Part shown: piece by piece, positions 22,132 to 33,850 of the stretch
Layout of the letters: each line of letters starts with the position of its first letter
Position numbering within the stretch: position 1 is the stretch's first letter
NCBI GenBank assembly: GCA_023055425.1
Contig: JALGPY010000007.1
Span: 13,154,001 to 13,218,000, forward strand
Reading direction: 5' to 3'
DNA length: 64,000 nt
Source: Linanthus parryae
Lineage: Eukaryota; Streptophyta; Magnoliopsida; Ericales; Polemoniaceae
The notes under the pieces: model-generated
Seen by the model: only the letters and a program-made list of their open reading frames with translations
The model's database searches: none
What the model was told of the DNA's origin: nothing
Program-made: the position numbers and the translations under genes

Positions 22132-22730
22132 ATACATATTGCTGTTGTCAATTCGATCTCTCTTTAATCTCATTTTCCGACTTCATGGTCCAAGGGTCTA
22201 TGTGCCAAACTCATCACCTCTGTGATCAAAATCTTCTTTTACAATGCATACAAAATAAGATGGATTGAGAAATAAAAATGGGAGAGAAAAAGTGACGGTT
22301 GTGCGTTCTTATAAGTTTGAGTTATGTTAGATTTTTGTGAAAAATAAATTTCTTGTTGTTACTTTTTTCCAGCATTAATCGTGACAGATACAATATTAAA
22401 ATGTTGATTAAAACTTCGAGTTAGTTAAAGACCCCTCATGAAACACTCTCGGAATTTCATATTAGTTAAGAACATTTACTTTGTTCAGGCTCCCTTAAGA
22501 TACCGGGGAGTTGAGGAAGTTCCTTAAAAATGTTTAAGACCAAAGAGGTACTTTACCGAAAATAAGTTTCCGAAGTTGACATCTCATTCTTGTGGGTTAC
22601 GAAATTAGATGACTGAAATTGAGTATCTTTCAAGGTTTGTAGTGAAGATTGTACTATAAATTTCACTTCAAGGGATTAGGTCTATACTCTATAATGATGA
22701 ATTCTTTACTAACAACTGAGAACTTGATAC
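22132..22730. other. Intergenic, no recognised gene
   Basis: AT-rich sequence between the MYB D breakpoint and the LINE remnant. I see no open frame worth calling. Confidence 0.35.
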
Positions 22731-24358
22731 GGCGAAAGCATATATAAAATTGAGTGGTTTATCTAAAAAAAGTGCTCATTTGATTACGATTTTATATGAA
22801 TTTTATGGTGAGGATGATGACCTGTGTTACTACTGTTTTTTTTTCTTCCTATTTTAGTCAATGGTCAACAAGCTGATTATTATAATCCTAGCTGTGGTGT
22901 TCGTCAAGGAGACCTTACAAGTCCTTATCTTTTTTATCTTTGTAAAAAGGGAGTAAGGGCAGGTCAAGGGTCTCCTTATATCACCCAGCTTTTATTTGCA
23001 GATGATTGTATGATTTTTCTAAAGCTTCGCCAGATCATGCTATTTTTCTTAATTCTATTTTATTCAAATATTTTATGTCTTCAGGGCAATCTATAAGTAA
23101 TTATATATCCATGTTAGTTTCTGGCCCTAATGTTCATGTGGATGTTAAAACAAAAATTAGTCAAGTGTTTCAAATCCTAACTGCTGATATAGAAAGAAAT
23201 ACTTTGGAGTAGGTAGAAATGAAAAACACATTTTTTTAATCCATCAAAAACATAATTAGGAATAAATTTCAAGGTTCAAAAGAAATGTTTTCATCTATAG
23301 CTAGTAAGGAATTTCTTATTAAAGCCTTTCCCTTCCTAGGTATATAATTTCTATTTATTTACTCTGTACTACTTTTTGTATTGAACTGCAACATTTTATC
23401 ACTAAATACTGGTGGAGTAATGATTTTGACAAGAAAAAGTACATTGAAAAAACCGGGATGGTCTTTGTACTCCTAAAAGTGTTGTGAAATGGGGTTTTAG
23501 ACAATTACATGCCTTTAACATTGCTTTACTAGGAAAACAAATGTGGAGTTTATTTGCTAATCCAAATTATCTAATAGCTCGTGTCGGTACAGAAAAGTAC
23601 TATAGATTTAATTCTGCTTTACCCGCTGATGCTCTTCTTTTTGCTTTCTATATCTGAAAGGTTTCGTAAAGGCAATGGACAACATTTTTCAAGTGGTAAG
23701 GCAGAGAATTGATTATGGTAATAATACTTTCATTTACCACAATCATTTGATGGCCATAGGATTTGGTATAAACCCTATTGCTATCATTATTTACCTAATA
23801 ATACCAAAGTGTCTGATCTTATTCTCCCAGATTTAAGTTGAACAAAAACTGTATCTTTGAACATTTTTTTCTGAAGAAGAGACACATGCCATTATATCCA
23901 CTCCTTTTAATAATCTACATAACAATGGTTTTCATAGTTTAGACGCAAACTGAAAAGGGTATCTTTACTATAATATCTGCCTATCATGTGGCCTTTTCTA
24001 TTATTCGTTCTCAAGGTCTTTCACAAACTAGGAATTCTAGCTCTCATAGGAAAATTTTCTGAAAATTTATATGGCATGCAACTGTTCAGGGAAAAATTAA
24101 AGGGATTTGCATACCTATGCAGCATTTGTAAATCACGACATGAAACTGCTTCCCATCTTTTCTGAGATTGCCCCTGGACAAGTAATCTTCTGCAGGCTCC
24201 TATGTTAGATCTGAAATTCCAAAAGAAAAATTTGCCTTTCAATTAAAATTATGGAAACATTATTACATCTGTGTAAGTAGAAATAAAGTCTATTTATGCA
24301 TATTATGTCGCTAATCTGGTGTTAAAGAAACAAAAGAACTTTGAATCTGTAGATAAAC
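22731..24358 (+). pseudogene. Degenerate L1-type LINE remnant
   Basis: In shifting frames the sequence shows a KAY.. block (about 22738), VNGQQADYYNPSCGVRQGD followed by PYLF (about 22856-22935) and LLFADDCMIF (about 22990), the RT active site. Thumb and linker segments (ALLGKQMWSLF, about 23525) follow, then a cysteine-rich RVT linker near 24100-24200. It is heavily decayed and older than the LINE at 272-4361. The right end is cut at 24358 by the 5' LTR of the Tekay-type element. Confidence 0.8.
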
Positions 24359-27282
24359 TGAAACAACTCGAAATTTAAATATGTATTTTAGGAACAAATA
24401 TGTATGTTTATAGCAATATTGAGTATAAACTGACATCTACATTTAATATTTTGTGGTACTATTGCTAGGTGACTATGTCCTAATAAAATTAGAATAGAGT
24501 ATGTACCATATAGACACGTATATATACATATATATATCACACTTAAATTTAATAGTGTGTATATCACTATAGTGTCACATATACTACGTGGTGACTTTTC
24601 TCACGACATTTCGATAATATCACACCCGATTATTTTCAATGAAATCCACAAGTTATCTTCATCACAATATTTTCAACCACAATCAAATATGGAGACGGCA
24701 ATCATTTCCGTAAAAATCGGATCATGCCTTTTGAAGAAACAAAGCAAGCACTATTCTCTTATCTTCTCTATTATTTTTCTACGTCTTCTTCTTCTTCTTC
24801 TTCTTCATACTTCTTCCTTTCCTTCTACAAATAGCTTCCTCCCATAGCTCCATTCCACCACAACAACAAACCTACAATCTCCCTCAGCTTCATAATCATC
24901 TTCATCATCCTTGCCATCTCCCTCACACCCAACACCACCATAGTTCATCGTCGGAAAACTCCATAACCACCAACTCAAGCTCTCTCTCTCATCTCAAACC
25001 AACACAAGAACCATACCCACCACCCCTCGAGATAAACACTCACTCCCTGATATTCATAGCATCTTTTAGCAGCAAAGAACCGGCCAAAACAACCACCCGA
25101 AGCAGCCCCAACAGCCGCAACAAGCAGCAACCCGCAACAGTAGCAGCGGCTGCTGGACAGCGGCTTGTTCTTACTGTATCTCCTTTGTCACAACTCGGAA
25201 TTGGACCAAATTTTAACCACAACTTCCTCTACTTGTCCTCTACAAAGTTTATTCTTTGTTCCCGACCAAATGGAGTCAAACAGAGCCCGAATTCACCCCG
25301 CGCTGAAAGTGCTCTAGCCGAACAGCACCAGTGGGAAGCGGTGTTGTTCTTTCTTGTTCTCTTCCATTTTAGCTCCAAAACGACCTCCATTTTCTCCTAC
25401 ATATCCCTCTACTTGTTATCTATAACTTTTATTCTTTAACCACGTTCAAAAGAGGCCAAAACGGATCCCGAATCGTTGCCCAACTTGAACTACACTTGCA
25501 ACGTCAAGTAGCTACCTTCATCACCAACTCCGCCAACGACCACCACTTGGGACACGGCTGCTACCGTCCACTCCGTGACACTCCAAGGACTCCCTTAACA
25601 CCATTCTCGCAAGCCGAGGAGGTTCAAACAGCCCGCGCTAGGCCACAACTCATTTCATCGAAACCTCGGTATAACTTTCTTTTCCCGCGTCGCATTTTAC
25701 ATGTTCTTGCATATTCGTACTCTCACACCTCGCAAAAGTCATTCTTGTTGAATTGGTTGAAAACGGAACGTTAGAAATGCATATAACAATTATTCTCAAA
25801 TGGGGGTTGTAAATGTATTTTCTAGAACTAGCAACAACTCATGTTTTTGAGAATTGGACAAGTCTAGGGGAGGTAAGTGTACAACTACATTTCTAGCTAT
25901 CCTACATTAAAAATAGTTAAGTATTAATTAAATGTTAGTATAATAAATAATGATTAGTAGTTAGTAAATAAATATTAGTGTGAGTAGGATGAAGATTAGT
26001 AAATTAATATTAATATTTGTTAATATTAAATTTGATAACTAATATAGTGTTTTTATAAATAAATTTGGATTAGTCGTTTTGACAAATAAACAATATCTTA
26101 GTACTTAATTAAGGGACATCCTTAAATTTGACTAGGTCACCACCGAGTAATTAACTAGCATAAACCTGCTTGACATTATAGGACACTTGCATATTAAGCG
26201 ATTAATTATTAATTAGGATTTATCCTTATTTGTAGACGCCGAGTTCATAGACGAAGGCTACGTCGGTTACATCTAAACTACCGCCGGAACTTGTGGGTGA
26301 GTTAGTAGGCTCAACCCTTACTCTTCAAAACGCGTGTTTCACTATAATGTCTCTACTCGTCTTGACTTGAGTTCTAAAGATTTTGAATGTATTTCTTATG
26401 ATTACTCATTACTTGTGTTTACTAAACATGTCATTTGGTTAATTAACTTCGTGCTTTCACATGCTGGAATTCAATATATTGAGAACTTGTCACTCGAGAA
26501 GAAGTGATTTCTACTACTTGATGATATTTTAGAAATGATAATAATGAGACTCTTCAGAATGTTTAAGCTACTAATCACGTAAAGTGGAAACATGAACTCT
26601 CGGGGACTTGATATGGATTGACCAAGCAAAACTTAAGACTTGATATGGTTTGACCAAGCAAAGCTTGGGACTTGAGTCGAAGGTGGCTCTATGGTTTCCC
26701 CTGGGCGCATTAGCACAGGGTGAGGCTCTAGTACTACTCTCTTGGGACAACAGTTTCCCTCGTAGGGGGTGTCGACACTTAAGGTCTAGATGCTGAGGTG
26801 AGATTGGTTCGGACGAGCGGATTATTTCGTCGTTCACACTGGATATGATTATTGGTACTTGATCTCCCCGATTAAAGAACTAAACTAATTTTTGGAATAA
26901 ATGAACATGCCATAACTTGTTTTAATACTTACATGTGCCTCACTCTGATTTACGTGTTGTGATGCGTTCTCATTCAGTCTTTACTGACTTTTACTGTGGT
27001 GTCCTTGTTTTGTAAAACCACCACAGAGAGGCCTACGTTGGGGATGGGGACGTCGCATACTAGTGGAAGTATCACCTCGCTTGAATAAAGTAGTAATTTC
27101 AATATTCCGTTGTTTGTAATGTAATGGTTTGTAATAACTCTGAACAAGGCTTGTGAACTTCTATGTAATAAAGTGTGTTTTGTGAATCCGAAGTAAAGAT
27201 CCTTTCTCCTGATCATGGTGGTTAAATCTCCATGAGAAGGGCACGCCCGGAATTTCAGTAATGAAAATTTGGGGGTGTTACA
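24359..27282 (+). repeat. 5' LTR of Tekay-type element (2,924 bp)
   Basis: Begins TGAAACAACtCGAA and ends GGGGGTGTTACA. The match to 33851-36759 is nearly continuous. Its TATA-like site (ctaCaaatag, about 24826) differs from the intact ctaTaaatag of the other LTR. A 32-bp unit (gacttgatatgg...) is present twice at 26605-26668, against three times in the other LTR. Frames within it (for example 25185-25439) are noncoding LTR sequence. Confidence 0.9.
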
Positions 27283-27284
27283 GT

Positions 27285-27296
27285 TGGTATCAGAGC
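27285..27296 (+). promoter_or_regulatory. Primer-binding site (initiator Met tRNA)
   Basis: TGGTATCAGAGC, two bases after the LTR end. It is complementary to the 3' end of initiator methionine tRNA, which primes minus-strand DNA synthesis. Confidence 0.9.
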
Positions 27297-27672
27297 ATTT
27301 TCGGATTAAAAGTTTAATTCACCCTAATTAAAGTGGAAATCGATTTCCGAAAATGAAACTCAATATTTTTTTTCTCAAAAATTGACTAGGGAAAGATAAA
27401 ACCTGAATTAAAAACAAGTAAAGTCGAGGGGTAAAGGGGTTAGTGTGAAAAGCATGCGCTTGTTCTTACGATTGGAAGCATATCTTCAAGTATATATTGT
27501 GCTATATATGATCTCTTTATGTGTTCATACTGTTTGAACTCGTAATGTGCAGTTTTGATAATCTTGTGATTCAAGACTTTCTTATCTAAATTTTGTTGGA
27601 TCATTGCAAAGACAAGAAAAAAAAAATAGACTTTTATTCATAATTATGGAGAAAATGTAGGGAATAGTTACA

Positions 27673-27879
27673 TCACTGGTACTTCATCCTTTCATACATT
27701 GCAGTTTTCTCCTTTTCCCTATGGTACACTACCAACATAAGGATGAACTCAAACAACCAAACCAAAAGAAAATGAAGCAAAGGCTGATTGATGAAGGAGA
27801 GGCTGAGTCGCGCAAAGAGGACTATCACGTACACGGCTATGATCAGTGTGATAATAGCCATAACGCTCTCCGAAGACAT
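27673..27879 (-). CDS. Antisense minigene in Tekay leader: 68-aa two-helix membrane protein
   Basis: Minus-strand frame of 68 codons from ATG 27879. Two hydrophobic stretches (about residues 7-25 and 35-50) are separated by a short polar loop, and the tail is basic (REKEKTAMYERMKYQ), as in a small membrane hairpin protein. A strong plant TATA (TCTATAAATAGA) lies about 45 bp upstream and an AATAAA-type signal about 40 bp past the stop, so a complete short transcription unit is visible. The second body has the same unit with a TAG in the tail (37184-37186). I do not recognise the family. Function, if any, is unknown. Confidence 0.5.
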   Translation of the reverse strand: MSSESVMAIITLIIAVYVIVLFARLSLSFINQPLLHFLLVWLFEFILMLVVYHREKEKTAMYERMKYQ

Positions 27880-27920
27880 TTCTAAATATGTTTGAGGTAT
27901 GAAAGTAGTATTTTATGGAT

Positions 27921-27934
27921 CTTCTATTTATAGA
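27921..27934 (-). promoter_or_regulatory. TATA box for antisense minigene (copy 1)
   Basis: The minus strand reads TCTATAAATAGAAG, a near-ideal plant TATA element, 42 bp before the ATG. It is conserved at 37396-37409. Confidence 0.55.
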
Positions 27935-28272
27935 AACCTCAAGAGCATCAAATTTACGTTTCTAACCTCCCTACTAGCCGTTACACGGATATGACAAAGG
28001 TAAAAGTGACTTTTGGCTATTTCTAGCCGTTGGAGGGACGGCTGACCGTTGGAGATTGAGGTAAAAAAAAATGTGTTTTTCTTTTCACAATTATAGCCGT
28101 TGAGAGGGGTAATTAGGTCATTTGGGAATATATATTTTTTTTCCAGATAACATTGCTTATGACTAATAAATTTATTACTTCCTCAATAACGGGGAAAATA
28201 CGTAGTTAAGACCATTATCCTTAGAGACACATGAGACAAAAAGTACAACCCATAATACGTTACATTGACTGG

Positions 28273-28734
28273 CTAGGAACGAGCATTTTGTAACCCTTCG
28301 TTAGGAGTCTCTCTTCTACGAGGACCTAACTCTAGAATAGCAGGACGAGCTTTCCGAAAAAGCCACTCAATAACATGAGTATCATTGCGAAACCCGAGAA
28401 GTCGCCTCAAATTCCCTAGGTGACGGTGAATCTCCTCTGAGATAAGGATCGAGCATGCGTGAGCAAGAGGGCGTGACTGATCCACTGGTCGAGATGCTGG
28501 AGTTGAAGATGCCCTCATAACCGAAAGGGGGGTTGACGACAGCACTAGGACACCGCAAAGCCAAGGATAAGGACCCGATGAATCTTGATGGAAAGATGGA
28601 ACACCGGGAGTAACTTCTGGCCCCGAAATTATAAGCCCAGGTTTAGGCTCGGGTACAGACACCGAGGGGCTTGGGGGAGCCAAGGACCATGAAGACGGAG
28701 AAGGAGGAGGAGTCCTTGTAGGAGACTCGGACAT
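28273..28734 (-). CDS. Antisense 153-aa frame in Tekay leader (unknown)
   Basis: Minus-strand frame opening MSESPTRTPPPSPS, with a proline/serine-rich first half. The compact second half has charged and hydrophobic alternation (EEIHRHLGNL, HVIEWLFRKARPAILELG). The second body keeps the same length and start (37751-38212) with nine amino-acid differences by eye. It is divergent from gag (354 bp apart) and upstream, on the minus strand, of the 68-aa minigene. I do not recognise it. It may be a leftover extra ORF of the family or chance. Confidence 0.4.
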   Translation of the reverse strand: MSESPTRTPPPSPSSWSLAPPSPSVSVPEPKPGLIISGPEVTPGVPSFHQDSSGPYPWLCGVLVLSSTPLSVMRASSTPASRPVDQSRPLAHACSILISEEIHRHLGNLRRLLGFRNDTHVIEWLFRKARPAILELGPRRRETPNEGLQNARS

Positions 28735-29087
28735 GGAAACTACTAATGGTTTGTAGTGACTTAGAGAACGAGTTCAAGGAAGAGTGTGATACCTTTACCC
28801 GGAACAAAAGTCTAATATAGGCGATGAGTAGAATTGTTAAGGGGACAATACCCGCGAACTAAGAAGAGTGCGTTGAAAGCTTGTCTCCTTAATTCAACAC
28901 CACTGAAGCTTCTCGACTTAGAATGTATGACCACCGACCTAGATTGACTGCACCCCACGAAACACATACGGAACTTCTTTGATGACGTGGCGACTGTAAT
29001 CCTTAATTTTCACTGTTAGACGTATATCACCATTAGCCTCCCTTGAGTGGACTAATCTAACTGCGTTATTGTAGTAGGAACACAAGA

Positions 29088-30113
29088 ATGTTGGCAGCAA
29101 GGAGGAGCGCCCAAATGGAGGAACTACTCATCAACGTTACCGAACTCATTACGCGAAGGGAACAAAGGGAACAAATGGAACATGTTGGAACAAACTGGGC
29201 TAAGAGAGTCGACGAGAGACACCCTGACTTTTGCCTTGGTCAAGAGGACCCGGTAATCCTTGAGAATTGGATTCGTAAAATGGAAAAAATTTTGATCTCT
29301 GTCGGTTGCCCACCCGACCAAAAGGTGAATCTGATAGCATTCTACCTCCATGACGAGGGCGATAACTGGTGGACTGTCAACAAGGACGCATTGCAGGCCC
29401 ATGGGAACCTCAACTGGGAAGCATTTCAGGATGCACTGAGGGAACGCTTCTATCCCCACCATGTTAAGAACAAGAAGTATGAGGAGTTTCTAGCCCTGAA
29501 ACTAGGCAACGTGACAGTGTCGGAATACTACAACAAGTTCACAGAACTGTCACGCTTTTTCGGGCCACTGGTAACCACGGAGGACTTGACGATCAGACGC
29601 TTCACAAAGGGGCTTCGCTATAGCATCCAGGGGGACGTAGTTGCTGCTAGGAGTGCGACCATAAGAGAAGCGTACGAGGTAGCAGCTACCATCGGAGAAA
29701 TAGAGGAGATGCAAGGGAATTGAGTAAACAAGAGGAATGAGGAAGAAGGGAACAACTCAAAGGAACTCAACCATGCTAACAAGAGGTTGAAGCCCAACGC
29801 AATCGAGGGGTACCGTGGAATGAACTGCAATAACTTCGGGAACCAAAAAACTGACGTCAACGGGCGAGCTCGTTACTACAATTGCAAACAGTGTGGTAGG
29901 AACCACCCCAGAGTTGATTGTGAAGGAAAGACAGTGGAATGTTTCTACTATAGGAAGCGTGGTCACCGAGCGTTCGAGTGTAACGCGAAAAAGGCTGATA
30001 TCCAGAATGGCAGGACCGGAGGGAACGGATACCCAAAACAGAACCAAGGAAACCCTCGCCCAAACTACCAAAGTGGGAATCAATTCCAAGCCAACCACAA
30101 CCAATACGGCTGA
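29088..30113 (+). pseudogene. Tekay gag, copy 1 (in-frame TGA)
   Basis: Retrotransposon gag domain (ENWIRKMEKIL, WEAFQDALRERFYP) from ATG 29088. A TGA at 29721-29723 stops it after 211 codons, where copy 2 has CGA. The same frame continues to 30113 through the zinc-knuckle region CKQCGRNHPRVDC. In the second knuckle, copy 1 reads CFYYRKRGHRAFEC, losing the second cysteine present in copy 2 (CFYCRKRGH). Gag would package the RNA, but this copy cannot make full-length protein. Confidence 0.9.
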
Positions 30114-30305
30114 AGCAACCGTGGGAATAACAATAATCAATTTGGCGGAAACAATCGTGGGAACTACAACAATCAGGCAGGCAGACCCCAAGGGAACAAC
30201 TACAATGCACCTGCAGGAAGCAACAAACGGAATGCGCAACCTACTGGAAATGGAACTAACAACCAAGGAAATGGAAACTAGAGGAGCGCCGGACAAATCT
30301 ATGCC

Positions 30306-33300
30306 ATGAACCAGGCGGAAGCAAACACTGCGACAAACGTGGTTACTGGTTCATTCTTAGTCCACAACACTCCTGCTTACGTACTCTTTGATAGTGGGGC
30401 ATCCTATTCTTTCATATCGTCATTTTTTTCTAGAAAACTAGGACTTCAACCCTCTCATATGAACCCTGTGTCTATAGCTACACCTGGAAAACGGGTAGTA
30501 AACTGTGATTCCATCTTTAGGGGAGTAGTTATAACCATCCAAGAATGTGAAATACCCACTGACTTAATCCTCTTTGACCTAGAAAACCTAGATGTTATTC
30601 TAGGAATGGACTGGCACTATGCTCATATTGATTGTCGTAACCAAAAGGTAAGCCTAAGAGGACCAAAGGGTAAGAGAATCTCTCACATAGGAATCACCGA
30701 GAAACCCAATGTGAAAATTGTATCTGCACTTTCTGTAGTCAAAGCCATGAGTAAGGGACACCAAGCCTATCTCTGTTCTGTCCGAGATGATAGTATGGGG
30801 ACGATGAAACTTGAACACATCCCAATTGTTAATGAGTTTCCCGATGTATTTCCCGACGAAATCTCAGGAATGCCACCTAAAAGAGCCGTAGAGTTTACCA
30901 TTGACCTTGTACCAGGGACAAGATTAATCTGCAAAGCACCTTATAGAATGGCACCAGTAGAGCTAGAAGAGTTGAAGGAACAACTAAGGGAATTGTTGGA
31001 TAAGGGTTATATCAAACCAAGTGTTTCACCATGGGGAGCACCTGTCTTATTTGTTAAGAAGAAGGATGGTAGTTTGAGACTGTGCATTGATTACAGGGAG
31101 CTTAATAATGTGACTGTCAAAAATCGCTACCCACTCCCGAGGATAGATGACCTCTTTGACCAGCTACAAGGAGCCGATACCTTTTCCAAGATCGACTTAA
31201 GATCAGGTTATCTCCAGTTAAGGGTAGCCGAGACGCACATCCCTAAGACTGCCTTTAGGACCAGGTATGGGCATTATGAGTTCACTGTTATGCCTTTTGG
31301 TCTAACCAATGCACCTGCTGTATTCATGGACGTAATGAACCGGGTAATGAAACCTTACTTAGACCGCTTTGTGGTAGTGTTCATTTATGATATTTTGGTT
31401 TACTCTAAGGGGAAGGAAGAACATGAAGAACACCTTATAGCTATTTTGCAAACCCTGAGGCAAGAACAGTTGTATGCTAAGTTTTCCAAGTGTGAATTTT
31501 GGCTGGATAGGGTACCTTTCTTGGGTCACATAATATCTAAGGATGGAATTTCCGTAGACCCAGGAGAGATAGCTGCAGTTAGGGATTGGCCAAGACCCAA
31601 GAGTGCAACAGATATCCGTCGTTTCTTGGGATTAGCAGGATATTACCGAAGATTTGTGAATGATTTCTCCAAAATAGTCAGACCATTGACCAATCTAATG
31701 AAGAAAACCACCAAATACCATTGGGATGAGAAATGTGAGGAAGCCTTCCAAACCCTGAAGGAAAAGCTAACTACAACACCTATTCTGACCCTACCATCTG
31801 AGTCGAGGGAGTTTGAGGTCTATAGTGATGCTTCGAAGCACGGGCTAGGATGTGTGCTAATGCAAGATGGGAAGGTGATTTCATATGCTTCACGACAACT
31901 AAAATCCTATGAGGAGAATTACCCAACTAATGACCTAGAGCTAGCTGCAACTATCCACGCCTTGAAAATTTGGAGACACCACCTTTAAGGTGCAACCTGT
32001 AAGATTTTCATCGACCACAAAAGCCTTAAGTATTTGTTCACGCAAAAAGATTTGAACATGATACAAAGAATATGGTTGGATTTGATCAAGGACTACGATC
32101 TACAAATCCAATACCATGAACGGAAGGAAAATGTAGTCGCCGACGCATTAAGCAGGAAGACGAGCCACTCCATCAATGCGTTGAGGAGTTTACCAAAGGA
32201 GTTGCGAGCTGATATCCAGAAATTGGGGATTGAATTCCGTCAGCAGGAGGGAAGGGAAGACGTGCTGTACAATTTGGTAGCCACGCTAGACATCTTTGAG
32301 GAGATCAGAAAGGGACAACCTGGAGACGTCAAGCTTGAAAGAATCAAGAAGAAAATCGAGGATGGATAAACCAAGGACTTCCGAATACACGAGCATAAGG
32401 TACAAAGAGAGGTGGTGTGTACCGCAAAAGTGTAAGGAGGTCAAGGAACGGTTAATGAGAGAAGCACACAACACGCCATACTCCGTACATCCAGGAGGAG
32501 ATAAGTTTTATAAGGACTTGAAGAAACAGTTCTGGTGGCCAAGAATGAAGAACGAGGTTGCAGACTTCGTGGCCCGATGTCTCACGTGACAAAAGGTGAA
32601 GTTTGAACACAAAAGGAAAGGAGGTTTGGTGCAACATTTGGAAGTACCCATGTGGAAATGGGATTCGATATCAATGGACTTTGTGACTGCTTTGCCAGTG
32701 ACGAAGAATGGTTTGAATCAGATTTGGGTTGTGGTTGACAGATTGACGAAGACGGCAAGATTCATCCCAATGAAGGACACTTGGAATATGGAGCAACGAG
32801 CAGATGCGTACATCAAGAATATCGTTAGATACCATGGTGTACCAAAGGACATTGTGTCTGACCGAGGCCCAAACTTTCTCTCACATTTCTGGCAAGCATT
32901 ACAGAAAGCCTTAGGCACTCAGCTGAAGTTCAGCACTGCTTTCCAACCAGCTATTGATGGACAGACGGAACGAACCATACAAACACTGGTGGATATGTTG
33001 CGAGCATGTGTCATGGACTTCCAAGGTTCTTGGGTAGACTGGTTACCATTGATAGAGTTCTCGTACAAAAATAGTTACCACGCAAGTATAGGGATGGCAC
33101 ACTATGAGGCACTCTATGGGCGGAAATGTAGGCCACCCTTGTGCTGGAATGACATCAGTGAGACACTAGTGTTGGGACCACAAATGATGGAGGAGATGAT
33201 GATTCAGGTCAGAATCATTCAGCAGCGGATGAAAGCGGAAGTGTTCGTGAAGGTATCACCTACCAAGGGAGTTTCTCGTTTCAATCAGAAGGGAAAACTC

Positions 33301-33654
33301 AGTCCCAAGTTCATCGGTCCCTACGAAGTCCAGGACAGGATAGGATAAGTAGCCTACCGTTTAGATCTTCCTTCTAATCTGGGTCGAGTCCATAACGTCT
33401 TTCACGTGTCTCAACTTAAGAGGTACATTCCAGACCCGTCACATATCTTAGATTCTGAACCCTTGGAAATGGACCCTATTCCTACGAACGAAGAACACCC
33501 TGTCAAAATCCTAGACACCAAGACTAGAAAGACTCGTACCACGTCAACCACGTTGGTCAAAGTGTTATGGAACAGTCACCTGACGGAGAACGTCACATGG
33601 GAAGCTGAAGCTGACATGAAACAACGATATCCCCACTTGTTTGAACAGGTATAA
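30306..33654 (+). pseudogene. Tekay pol, copy 1: protease, RT, RNase H, integrase, chromodomain
   Basis: Protease motif FDSGASYSF at about codon 35. RT has the [12 protein letters not shown] and MPFGLTNAP blocks, but the active site reads FIYDIL where copy 2 has FIDDIL. RNase H has [15 protein letters not shown] at 31986-31988 follows, then more RNase H (ADALSRK). A frame change lies near 32296-32369. The integrase HHCC finger ends CLT-stop (TGA 32587-32589 in place of the final cysteine). The integrase core has SMDFVTALP and SDRGPNFLS. The segment after QQRMKAE looks shortened. The chromodomain-like end has VTWEAEADMKQRYPHLF. A TAA at 33346-33348 interrupts it. It is not functional. Confidence 0.9.
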
Positions 33655-33837
33655 ACTCGAGTGACGAGGACGACACTCCTTTAAGGGGGAGGAGACCTTC
33701 ACACTTTTAGTTACACTTTTACTCATCATATTTTACTCACTACATAGTTAATACATGAGATTACGTGCTTTGCATTTAGTATTCATAGTACAGCCATGAG
33801 ATATTACTTTTGCGCTTCGAGGACGAAGCTTGATCTT
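33655..33837 (+). other. Tekay 3' untranslated region
   Basis: Noncoding sequence between the pol stop and the polypurine tract. Confidence 0.6.
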
Positions 33838-33850
33838 AAGGAGGGAAGGA
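33838..33850 (+). promoter_or_regulatory. Polypurine tract of Tekay copy 1
   Basis: AAGGAGGGAAGGA directly precedes the TG of the next LTR, as expected for the plus-strand primer. Confidence 0.85.

Noticed and set aside
25185..25439. Frames of 84-92 codons inside the Tekay LTRs (also 25496-25774, 34610-34885, 34941-35201)
   Set aside because: LTR U3/R/U5 sequence. The frames differ between LTR copies and match no gag or pol product.
29757..30296. 179-codon minus-strand frame, also at 39234-39773
   Set aside because: It is the exact shadow of the gag zinc-knuckle region. Its conservation is explained by gag, and it has no promoter-like signals.
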